The position numbers and the translations under genes are program-made. From assembly GCA_914767715.1 (NCBI GenBank), contig OU612065.1, positions 36,210,001 through 36,274,000 on the forward strand: a stretch of DNA of 64,000 bases. The letters are read 5' to 3'. The notes below the pieces were generated by a model. It saw nothing but the letters and a program-made list of their open reading frames with translations, was not told the DNA's origin and searched no databases. How positions within the stretch are numbered: position 1 is the stretch's first letter; each line of letters opens with the position of its first letter. Below, in pieces: positions 41,501 to 53,500 of this stretch. Source of the stretch: Membranipora membranacea. Taxonomy: Eukaryota; Bryozoa; Gymnolaemata; Cheilostomatida; Membraniporidae.

Positions 41501-44500
41501 GAATTTAGAAATTGTCAATTAGTTGGAAAGGGATTTTTTTTTCGTATATCCTTCAGTGTGCGTGCTAATGCAATATAAAGACAAATATCCTAAACTCCTT
41601 GCACTGACTCCGATCAACGCAAACATCATCTCTTTACCGTTACATTTGAGATCTAAAGAGAAGTTCAGTTGATTCAAAACTTTACTATTCAACCATATGT
41701 TATCGACTTGACCAACATCATTGATGATATTATTTCCTTTCTGTTTCTCTTTTTTTGTTTTAAATATTTTTTTCTGGCACAGACTGCCAAATATTTCGAG
41801 TGAGATGACTTTGGTTCCCAATAAAAAGTGTGTATATCTCAGCAGAAACCAATGAGATAACAGTGTCCTTACCAAACAAAGCTTGTCAATACAGGCTAGA
41901 GTTGATGTAAAACATAATTTGAATTTGTATGCCTGCTTTTAAAAGACCCAGTGAGGCGGCTTGGGGGCAAGGGGTTACATTAAGAGATTGAATCCACTTC
42001 ATTTGGAAACATTCACTTATGAGTCAGGCAAGGTAGTAGAGTAATGTGTAGTGTTGTGTGTTGATTTCATTGCTCGAGAAGTATCTATCCCCTTGAGTTA
42101 ATCCTGCCAATCCGAGGGTGCGGATGGTCTTATGCTTAAATTTTCTTTCTGGTGGAAACTACCAGTTGTGTTGGTCTTTCGGACGGGGCGTTAGCATAAA
42201 TTTATGTTTTTGTGTGGTTTTACCTCAGTTTGAAACTGTAAAAAATTTTATAAAATTTCCTAAAATTGATATTTCTTATGATTAGGATTATTTACAAATT
42301 TAGCAGGGGGTAACCAAATAATAGACACATGAGATTATATATGGTTATAAACTTATATTTGTGTATAAGAGAGCATAAAACATCATAACCTCACTTAGTT
42401 ATTCTACTTGTTGCAGTATGTATCAACCCGCTTGATTTTTGGGGTGGTTGATACTGGACATTGGCAAAATAAGGCATGTAAGTCCCAGGGGCCCATGGCT
42501 TAGCTAGTAGAGACTACCTGGAGTAAGCAGATTTTTTTTTTATAAATTCAGTATTGTGATCTATAGGCATCGACACACAGACATCAATTTAGTCTATTAG
42601 TCATGTTGTGATCACATGATCTGTAGACCATAGAATAAAACGGACAACTCTTATTCTATTCCGAATTCACAACTATTGCTATTTATTTTTGAGTTGTCCT
42701 CTTTTTCTTAATGGATTTCCCCTGGCTGTCCCCCCTCCCCATCCACCCATCCCCAACAGCCTGCCAAGGCTTCCCTTTGTGGGTCAGAAAGATTATGGGA
42801 CAGTAATTTCTAACTCTTATTGGACTGGATTATTACATTTTAACAATAATTAAATGTTTTCAATCTCCAGCATGTTCATAACGAGAGATCAGTTCTCAAC
42901 TACAGTAGTATATAAAACAGTATTTTAGTTCTCTTCAGTAAAACCTCATTTGATGTAAATCATGTAATCATCCATGGGCTGAACAATTTTGTTTTGGTTA
43001 TAACTAATCCTTATTGGACAGCATTGCAACTCTGATAAATTTGGATATTATGATATTAGAGAATCACAGGGGACTAGAGACATTACCTGATGGTGTCGGG
43101 GGGGGGGGCTGGACTCTAGAGTATCAGAGAGTTATCTATAGTTAAGTGTCCTATCAGACACCTACCTGAGAGGTAATTATATACTGAGTCACTCAGGACT
43201 ATGATGACTGTATGTGGATATTCTTAGTTCAGATCAGCATACTATTCTACACACAAATCCCTGACTTTGTAATCTGATAGAGGTTTATGTTGAGGCTGGG
43301 CAACATCGAAGATATTTTTACCTCAATCCAAATACCACTAAGATTTCGCATTGAAATGGTTAACAAAATAACTGCTGCCTGAATAAACTTGACTTGACAA
43401 TTCGTAAGGTTAATAGAATTTACCAATTGCTGTTCAAATACTGACTAGTCAAAATAAGTTGGCAGTATATTTACTAATTATATTGATTGCACTGACTGTT
43501 AGATTTTAAATCTAAGCTTATCTGGAAGATTTCAAGTATTAAAACTTGGTAATTTTTCAATCCCAGACGTCGAACATGCCTCTTCCGCACCCTCCCATGT
43601 GCCAAGGACTTGCTGCCCTAAATAACTGCCAAGTTGTCTAGAACCCCAACAAAATCTAGTATTTATCAACAAAAATAGTTGGGAGCCCTGGGCATGAATG
43701 GTACATTTCACATCCATGACACAATAACCATATAAAACCAAGGAGTCCTTTCTCCTCTTCCCTATTACTTGCATTTTATTGTCGAGCTTCCCTTCACTCC
43801 TGATCTTTCACAATTAAAAAGTAACAAAGGAGGAGGATTTTTGTCTTTTGTTCTTTTTACAAATTTAGCAGTAGGAAACCAGATAAAATACACATCGGAT
43901 CATATATATACTTATAAACTTATATTTGTGTATAAGAGAGCATAAACCATCTTAACCTCACCTAGTCATTCTCCTTGTTACAGTATGAGAACACTAACCA
44001 GTATAGAGGAAGTGAATATATCTGGGAATAATGATCTGATATCCTTACCAGACTGGATTGGAGAACTCACGAGTCTTAAGAAGCTAGATGTGTCCGGATG
44101 TGGTCTCACTCACCTGCCTAACAGGTAAGTAATTATTATGATTTCATTTTTCTCAATAATAATTCTTACATCAGTGTCTTCATCAGTGATAAAATTACTT
44201 TTCATGTGATTTTAGATCTGTCAAAGGTAGTTTACAATATGTTTATAATATCATTTAAAACTTTGATACTGGTAGGTATAAAACGATGTAAAAAAATTTC
44301 TGTCTTAATATATGGCATCCTGTATGAGTTAATGATCAAAGGGTTGCACTTGTCCAGAATACCAGTATCAAAATTCATAAAAGTTGTAAGCAGTATTTTC
44401 AATCCTATTACACACCAAAGATTTGGCATAACAAAGTAGGAAGCAGAAAAAAACCATCAAAGTTCCTTCGAAGGAAATATTGCTTAGAAATTATTTTGTT

Positions 44501-47500
44501 TCTTCTAAATATTGATGCTAGTCATCGTATACTTACAGGCAATATCTGCCTGGTACACATATTATGTGCTGTTTTACTGACCAATGCATAATTATGAAAA
44601 GTGACGCAGCACGGGACAAAAAGCAATAATGTCACATTTAATGAGACAAAATGTTTTATTGTCCAGTAAACATTACCGATATCCCACAACAGGCCTAATC
44701 CCATCACAAAATATATTTGAAAAGAGTTTGTTTGCTCCCTTCAGACTTGGATGTGAGATCTAATGAAAAAAAAACAGGGTGTTTAATTAGGCTTAAAATT
44801 TGTTGCCATAAAGCTACTATCAAATTTATTTAATTTTGTTCAATTTCCATAATTTGTCGCAAAGAATATGGTAGAACTCTCAGCCAGTCAAAAATAGATA
44901 TGACTTTCTAGTTTTATTTTTGTATTTATCAGTATGACAAATATAATGAGAACGTGATTTACTGTTCTGTTCCGCGTCCTGTGCGTCACAGCTGGCAGAT
45001 CGATAGGGTGATATATTACGATAAACACAATAAGATTAGATAAATTTGTGTTATACCACATTCTATACATCCACATCATTTGAAATAAAAAATATCGATC
45101 TCACTGTACCTTAAGTTCAGTAGTAATAATACAAAGTCAGCATTTTTTGTGAGATTTCTGTCCCGTATGTCACAATATAATTTCACTTTAGCCATAATCC
45201 TAAATTTTGTGGCAAATATTCTGTTAGAAGTTGTTTCCAATGCATAACAGCTTAGATGCTTGTATTAGTTTAATGTTTCCTTTAAGTTTTACGATTGTAA
45301 ACAGAACCAAACTTTCTTTCCCAGGCGTCACAGGTTGGAGGCAACTTTCGCGGCTAATCATGGCTATCACAAAATGATGCGGAATTCTTTTGTTGTAGCA
45401 TTTTCACATCCTCATTAGAATGAATCAAAGGTTTTATTTCACAGCATCTCTATTTCAGAAGAGACCATAATTTTTCAAAGTATCACCATATCTTATGAGT
45501 TTTCTGGTCCTGTGCATCACAACACTGAAAAGGCTCTGTAAACTTGCAAAAAAAAAGTTGTTTTTGAGTATGTATATGGGTGGAACAGATGTAGCAAACT
45601 TAACGCTTTCCTCATTATACATATACTAAACATACAACATGGACCTGATGTTGCGAATGTGCTGTCTGTCACACCCTCTTAAAATTGGCCTGGCCCATTT
45701 TAGATAAGTCAAAAGGCTATTTGTTTATAATATCATATCATTTAAAACTTTGATACTGGTAGGTATAAAACTATGTAAAAATGTTTCTGTCCTAATATTT
45801 GGCATCCTGTGTGAGTTTCTAATAAATGAGTAAAGACTAAAATTGTAAGCATTATTTTCAATCCTATTACACACCAAAAATTCGCCATAAAAATTAGGAA
45901 GCAGTTTCTCTATATTACTCTGGGTAAAGCAGTAAAACCTTGTCCTGAGCTTTCTATAGATATAATGAGTGTTCTAATGCCACTTTAGTTCATAGCTAAA
46001 ATATGTACCTTAAAGTGCCTCGACCGGTATATAAGGGCGAGTCAATGTAAAGCGATCACCCAGTCATATCAAATTCAAATGGGGTTAGCAGCGTTCAAAT
46101 TCCTCCTGCTTTTTCGGAATTAAGAGGAGAAGCAGTGAATTATTTTTAATGGGAATCAGACAAGCTGATGCGGAATTGTGTGATACACATGCCCAATAAA
46201 TTTTCATTCCAATAATGGCATTGGAAAGTGGTGAAAATATGACTGATGTCATACGAAATTGCCCAGTTCCGATGATTTCAAATCATCCGCTTCAAAATAT
46301 ACGAGCTCTTATTGGTCAATTTTGACGTTATGATTTATGGTTTTAGAGGTTGCCTAGATACCGTTGTCAAGATTGAAATTGACCTTTGTAATTAAACCCT
46401 ATAATCCCAAGTGTGATGAGCCAACACAACAATAGCTATATCATAGCTTCTATTCAACTTTATTTATGGGTGTCTGCGAATCACAATTTCTTATATAACA
46501 CACTTGACCACTTGAGAATGCAACGTGGACTGGCTGTTAGAGGCGGAGACCAAGGCCATTCTCCGCCTCTTATTACATTGATCAGCCAATGGTCTTGCCT
46601 GTCACTTCACATGATTAATCCCCGTGCACCCCCTTCGATTCCTACCTCTTTAATAATTAAAATGCTTCACTTTCTCAATCGGTTGGCTTTTTATAAAAAA
46701 GATAATCAAAATAGCATATGTTCCGCTATAAAGATCAGCACCATCTCCTTTGTTATCTTAACATTGATTGTTAACTGAGCTGCACTGGTCTGAAAACTGT
46801 TTGGCTACATCAAAATAAACTTCTTCAAATATTTTTAAGTCCCACAATAGCCCTGTCATCAGATAATACAAAAATTTGACATTGTCATGTCCTGAGCAAA
46901 TTAAATCTGTGTATATAAAAAAAGCACTGGAGATAAAACACACAAATATCCTAAACGCCTTGCATTGACTTCGATCAGCGCAAACATCCTCTGCATCAGA
47001 AACCAATGGGATAACAGTGTCCTCTTAATGAAGAGAGGAAGCCTGTTGAGAGCCAGAATACAACAATATAATATTGATTTATCTCATTGCCTTTTTTATA
47101 TGGATTGTTACAATTCACACCATTCTTGCGGCCAACTTCCTATTTGTCTAGAAAGTAAGAACACTACTTCATGCAGCTCACAGACTTAATTCTGCATTAG
47201 GAACCTTCTAATGTTTACCCTAATATTCATACCAGAACTGCAAGGGTTCATTGAAAATTAATAATATTTGATTCCTGAATATCACCCCTGATGCATGCAC
47301 CTGTGCATTGTAATTTCATTTGTGCGTCATCCATTATTGTATGACAGCGCCTATTACAGAATTAGTTGAGAGTATCCTTAGCAGTAGGAAACCAGATAAA
47401 ATACACATCGGATCATATATACTTATAAACTTATATTTGTGTATAAGAGAGCATAAACCATCTTAACCTCACCTAGTCATTCTACTTGTTACAGTATGAG

Positions 47501-50500
47501 AACCCTAACCAGTATAGAGGACGTGACTATATATATATATATATATATGACTTTATATAGATCCTGCATGAAGGGCTAGGAGCATGTATAATCAAGATTT
47601 TTCATATGAATGACTTTTTCCTTACACCTTGCTGAGGCCAATTCTCGCTACCTTCGTACACGCATTGATAAAATGGCCTTTATCTTTTCCATCAATTTTT
47701 ATGTAGCTGTGTTCTAAGTGGATCTCTGAACAGCAGGTTCCTTTACGTTTTTGGAAGTATCCTTCTTGAGGTTTTCAATTTTCATCAGCTCTCTCAACAA
47801 GGAATTTAGCTTTATAGCAGTATACTTCAACATCTTGGTCAGATTCCAGCGCTCCAGGTTCGCCGTGGTCGGTAGTTGATCATAAGCTGCACCAACGAAA
47901 AAGCTGATACTCTGTGGCTCCATCGACCACATTTCTGTCCGTTTGATTGGTATATTATTCCTCCTCTCTAATACAAGATATCAAAGACTGTTATCTGAAC
48001 TTATTTCTTTTTTCTAGCATGTCAAAACTGGTAAATTTGGAGGAACTTGAGCTCAGAAATATCCCCTCTCTCCTCTCAATCCCTGCTGGTGTTTGTCAAC
48101 TCAGTAAACTGAAGACAATAGACTGTTATGAATGTAAAGCACTGACGAGTCCTCCATATGCTGTCTGTACACAGGGGCTTGCAGCAATGAGAAAATACTT
48201 TACAGATCTGGAAGAAGATAGGGAGACGAACATAAAGTTTGTTCCAGTCACTGTTTTCGGTCAAACCATGGCCGGAAAAACCAGTCTTGTTCGGTCAATG
48301 CAGAAAAATGAACGTGTTTTGACTTTGCGATGTGACAATAGCAAGCTAGATGAGGCTACCAAAGTGTTCAAGGTGTGCGAGGCAGAGGTCGATGACAAAT
48401 ACAAATTAGTATTCCATGACTTTGGTGGGCAGGCGATTTATCAGTTTGCCTACCAATTGTCAGATAGATCCCAGTACATTCCCATACTCGTCATAGACAT
48501 TGCTGAATTTGACCGTCTGGTGACTGAACAGGGAGAAGAAGTTGCCTGTGAAACAGTTTGTTTTCAATGGCTCTCCCACCTCTACCTTGCAAGCCCCAAG
48601 GCAGGCCCGCCATTTGTAGTGTTGACCCACTGTGATGTTATCGATAGCCAAATCTGCGAAACTAGGCTGAGATTGCTGATAGAAGTATCAGAACGCTTAC
48701 GATCAATATTATTAAAGGAGGAGAAAGCCATGGTACCAGAGAAAAGCCCAATTTTGATCATGAAAAGTTTCCAGGATACATCCCAGCCCCTTCTCACTCA
48801 TCACACACCACGCTTCTTTTACAAAGATTCTGCCACTGAAGTAATTTGTGGTCTGAAAACCTTCCTCGTGTCTATCGGATTATCGCTGCTCACAGAAATA
48901 CCAGGTAGCTGGTATGTTCTGATGGAACTGTGTGCAAACAACAAGCAGCCATACCTGACGCTGGAAGAGCTGGACAAGCTATTTCCTGGTGACAAAGATC
49001 GTGTAATTCTTCAATACCTGAATGAAATAGGAAGAATCAAGTGGTACAGGAATAGAGAAAACCTATCCAATATAGTGTTCCATCGAATCGAGCTGCTCAC
49101 ACACCTGATCGAGTTGCTCTACGACCATTCCAGAAAGGATACCTGGGATCAGCGGATAAAGAGTTTCCAAGCTTTTGAGGATGTGAGTCAGGATGTGAGA
49201 ATAAACAAAAGGAAATACAACGACATGATTAGATCCTTCCTAGACACTGGGGTCATACGGGATATTCTGCTACATCATCTAATCAGCCAAGAATCTGAGG
49301 TTAGACCTGAGGTGGCAATAGAAGTATTGAAGGTGTTCCATCTGATCTGCGGTCCAGTACAGAAGGGTAGTGAGAGTCACTACGTCATCCCATACTTCAG
49401 TCCGAGAGTAATCACAGTAGAGGAATCTGGGAAATACATCCCTTTGAAAGTTGACATTTTTTTCAATGGATTGGCACTTCCAAGCTATGCATATGATCTG
49501 CTTACAGCAATATATGTCAACCTCCATATCACACCTTCCAATCACATTGATGTCGGCTGCAACGGTGCTTGTGTTAGTGAAGACAACGGCACAATCAAGT
49601 ATTTATTTCACGACCATATTGAGAAAACCGTCACACTTATCATACTATCACCATCAGAAGAAATAGCCACATCCTGGGGCAGCCTGCTGAACACTTTGCA
49701 ACATCTGACATCACAACTAGAAGAAGTATGGAAGGGAGCTCACTGGGAGAAGGTATTTTACTGCTCACACTGCCTGCTTGCTAAACAAGACAGCCTACAC
49801 ACTCAGGTGGATCCGGAATGGCTGACCCTAAAAAGGCCACCCTATACTGGCAAAGAAGTTTCTGTCTGCAGTGAACCCCCTACAGCCCAAGGCCGATTAT
49901 CAGTTCCACGTCCGTTCATCTATCCATGTTAGTACCGCTAGAATTATGTTTATAAACTCATGTGCAGTTGGCGTTTAAGGCATGATTTGAATGTTGCTGG
50001 TTGCATTTTTATGTCTCTTTCTGTATCTGTATTCTCTCTGCAAATCTACATAAATGTTATAATTAATAGGCGGCAGCATTACTGAAAGAGGAATTAAAAC
50101 TTTGGACGAGTACTTGTCAAGTATTGAAACAGGACAGCATCAGGCAGGTAGGTAATTACAGAGTTCATGTTCGGTGATCGAGAAAAATCAAATTTAAAAA
50201 TCTAATATATTCCTCTGTCAGAACAATAACCATGGAATTGTCAATGGTTGAACATGTCCACCTTTCCGGACTTTTATTGCTGTCACACAGGACAAGCAAA
50301 GTTAGGTATTGGATTGAAGCATCGGTTGATCTACGGTCTGGAAATGCTTTTATTCCCAGCCTTAGCCTGAGTGCTCAACAAGTGCGTTTGAGTTTCTGTT
50401 GCCTCTTTTCAATCTTAATCTAGTTTCTGTTGTTGCTCACTTGTGACAATTCAACAACAATAATAATTTCACAATCTGAAAACCCCGTTTTGTCATTTTT

Positions 50501-53500
50501 TAAAACACATATCGTGTTTTTTTAGCGCAGATGCAATATTTTCTCAATCTTTTTCCTTTTGTCACATGTTATAGTATTCATATTTTTTGTCTTTACAGCC
50601 TCAGCAACTTCACAGTCCGGTAGTTCACACGATCAACTTGCTGTACAGGTATCACAAATTGATGATATCGTGAATGAAGTGAACTCTGATCAGGTTCTGA
50701 TCAGTCATGAGCCAGTTACAGCTGATCCATCGAGCACATATCTGAAGAATCAGGTAATTGAGTTGTCCAGCTTTTGCTATCAAAAAAGGCATGCTGACCT
50801 GTGCGATTCATTTTGCTGTCTTAGAATTGCCCTCTCACATTATCATCAGTTCTGTTAGTTAAGTTAAGTCCATACTTCCCATGCGTCCTCAACAAAACTT
50901 ATTTCAATTGAAAGCTTTGCCAAGACAGACCAAAATGCGAAAATGAACACAGTGCAATATAAAATGCGCACTACATTTTACAACTTTGTTGATGTTATGT
51001 CTGCATGTCTTCATTGATCGGTTTTAGAGTGTGTATAGTGTGTCTAAAACTCGTGGAAGAGCACTGATAATATCAAACAGAGACAGGAGAACAGGCTCAG
51101 ATCATGACAACGACAATATTAAACGAATGCTAGGCAAGTTCGGATTCATTACTGTTGGAGGACATGACAGCTACACTGCGCAGGTAATGAATCTTCCACA
51201 CAGCACTGCAAAATCCCGATACATTCAGTACATGACAATAAATGTGTCTATTGAAACCATTACAGTTGGGAGAAATTAATTTGAACACTGAAAACTACTT
51301 AATTTAAACTTTGCTGATTTAAATGATGCATGAGTGAAACCCCAGGCAATGATCATTAATTTTGATGAATCACCCAAATATTTCCACTGACTTCATGAAA
51401 TGTGTATAATGAAAAATATTACCACGGTTATTTACACTGTTGTGGCACCTAGCCTAACCTGTCTGGAATCAATATATCCATATAACAAACCTCATAGTAT
51501 CATTTAACTTGGAGAGGTAGATGGATGTAATGATCCGATGGGGATTAAGTGGAATTTACTCCTTGTGTTATGCTCTTTGCTTAGGAAATAGTTGCCGCTA
51601 TTCATTCAGAGACACAACTAGTAGACCCACTGACAAATGAATCAGTACACAAACAGCTACACTCATTTGTGCTAGTCATCGCGAGTCACGGACATGAGGG
51701 ATCTGTATCTGGTTCTGATCGTAGACATCTCAAAATCACAGAGGTTATAGACCTACTCTCCCCTAAAAACTTTCCTGCTATGAAAGGGAAGCCAAAGCTC
51801 GTGATTATACAGGCTTGTGCTGGCAGTAAGTCTGTAAATCTGTATAAAGAATATAAAGACAGCTACCTAAGCTTTCAAAATACCTGCAAGTCTTCATTCA
51901 ACTCTAGTAGAAAACTCATTTTATATGCTCAATAGAAATTTATAGAAATATGATTGATTATCAAATACTATGACGCAACGCTGAGAAGTTGGCTATCGAG
52001 TCTAATTAGTATACATACAACCTGTTAACATCCTACACTATTGTTAAGTGAACCACAGTAAGCTCTGAGCTATTAAAGTTTTGAAGAAAAAGTTAACATT
52101 ACCCATCTGGACACATTAAATCAAGTTCTTTGGACTTTCATCTGCAACCGTTCTGATTTGTTTGATAGATCCTTATTGGATCGGGTCACTAAAAGCCAAG
52201 ATAACATGACTTTGCAGGTAAGAGAGAGATGTATCTCATGGACCCACCACCTCCAAGACCTGCACAAATTCAGAATCGACCGGATGTCGGTAATATCAAT
52301 CAGTCTTCTGCCCACACTTCTGATGATGACAGTGATATCAATGAGGAAAATGATGAAGCAAGCAATCAAGACAGTGACGAAGACAGCGGTGAAGACAGCG
52401 GTGAAGACAGCGGTGAAGACAGCGGTGAAGACAGCGGTGAAAATGGAACTGAGTCACATACCCTCGACCCTAGTGATATCTCTACATCAGACTTCATGAT
52501 CATGCAGTCCAGCTTTGATTGTAAGTAGAGAACAATTTCTAACCTTGGTAACCTAAAGAAAATGAATACAGCGATTGGTCAGCTGTAGCATTACTGATTT
52601 AATACACCAGAAAGAAAGCTCTAAGTTGGTCCTTTTCCACACGAAAACAAACAAGTTTCCCGATCCATGCATTGCATGAATGTCTGGTTCTAAAAACAAA
52701 GTCAATTTGCTAATCTAAAAATTGATTCAGCACTTCAGCCATTGAGACGCAGGAACAGTGAAGGTCGAGTTAAATACAGGGGCAATCACAGCATGATTGT
52801 TTTATGACCAAATTTACTTTGACAAAATCAATTTAGATTGTTTTAGTTTTCATATTATGATGTTGTTTTCCTACAGTGTTCAAGTCACCACGGAGACATA
52901 CAGTTGGCTCGACGTTCATTCGATGCTTGGTATCAGTGTTCTACAGATATGCTGATAGATATCATCTCAGGGAGCTGGCAAAAATGGTAAGTGATTGTAC
53001 GATTAACATGTCGATTACCTTTCCTTGGTGAAAGTGCATAACATCAATTTTAGCATGAGTTGATGATAACTATATTCATTCCAAATCATTCGAAGATTCA
53101 TACTTAGCTCTAGTCACATCCCTTGTTTCTCAGGTAGGGGAGGCTGTAGCTAAAGCTGGAACACAGAGAACAGAATATCTGCTGAGGACTCGTAGATACA
53201 ATGGAAGTTTTGAGAATGCTTTTCGTGCCTCGATGCCGCAGACCAGGTGTACATTCATTGAAAAGGAGTTCTATCTACAGCCTGGTATCAATATGAGAAC
53301 AGAGGATGGGCCAGAGGATCATCCAGAATCACTGAGAAACCCTGTGCTCCCGGATAACACGTATACTAAAATAGAGCAAAAACCTAGTGAGTGATAAGAG
53401 CTATTTTGAGCTGGTATTTATGTTATTTATTTGCTTATGCTTATTATTGATTTTGGTAATTAACCCTTGTGTGGCTTCTCTTTCTGAGGGGGGATGGGGT

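Larger units (their letters stand above)
44450..47525. repeat. Segmental duplication, copy 2
   Basis: Partner of 38412-40872, with a 640-bp insertion at 46014-46653. Its terminal LRR exon is cut off by an AT repeat at 47528. Confidence 0.85.

Noticed and set aside
47947-48017. ATG at 47947 as start of a stand-alone Roc-COR protein
   Set aside because: The first 24 codons lie before a strong TTTTCTAG acceptor and look like intron; the exon opens in the same phase as all LRR exons. An internal promoter cannot be fully excluded.
49928-49932. TAG at 49930 as the true end of the gene
   Set aside because: A GTTAGT donor just before it splices in frame to 50070, and all following exons keep frame through the caspase to 53702.
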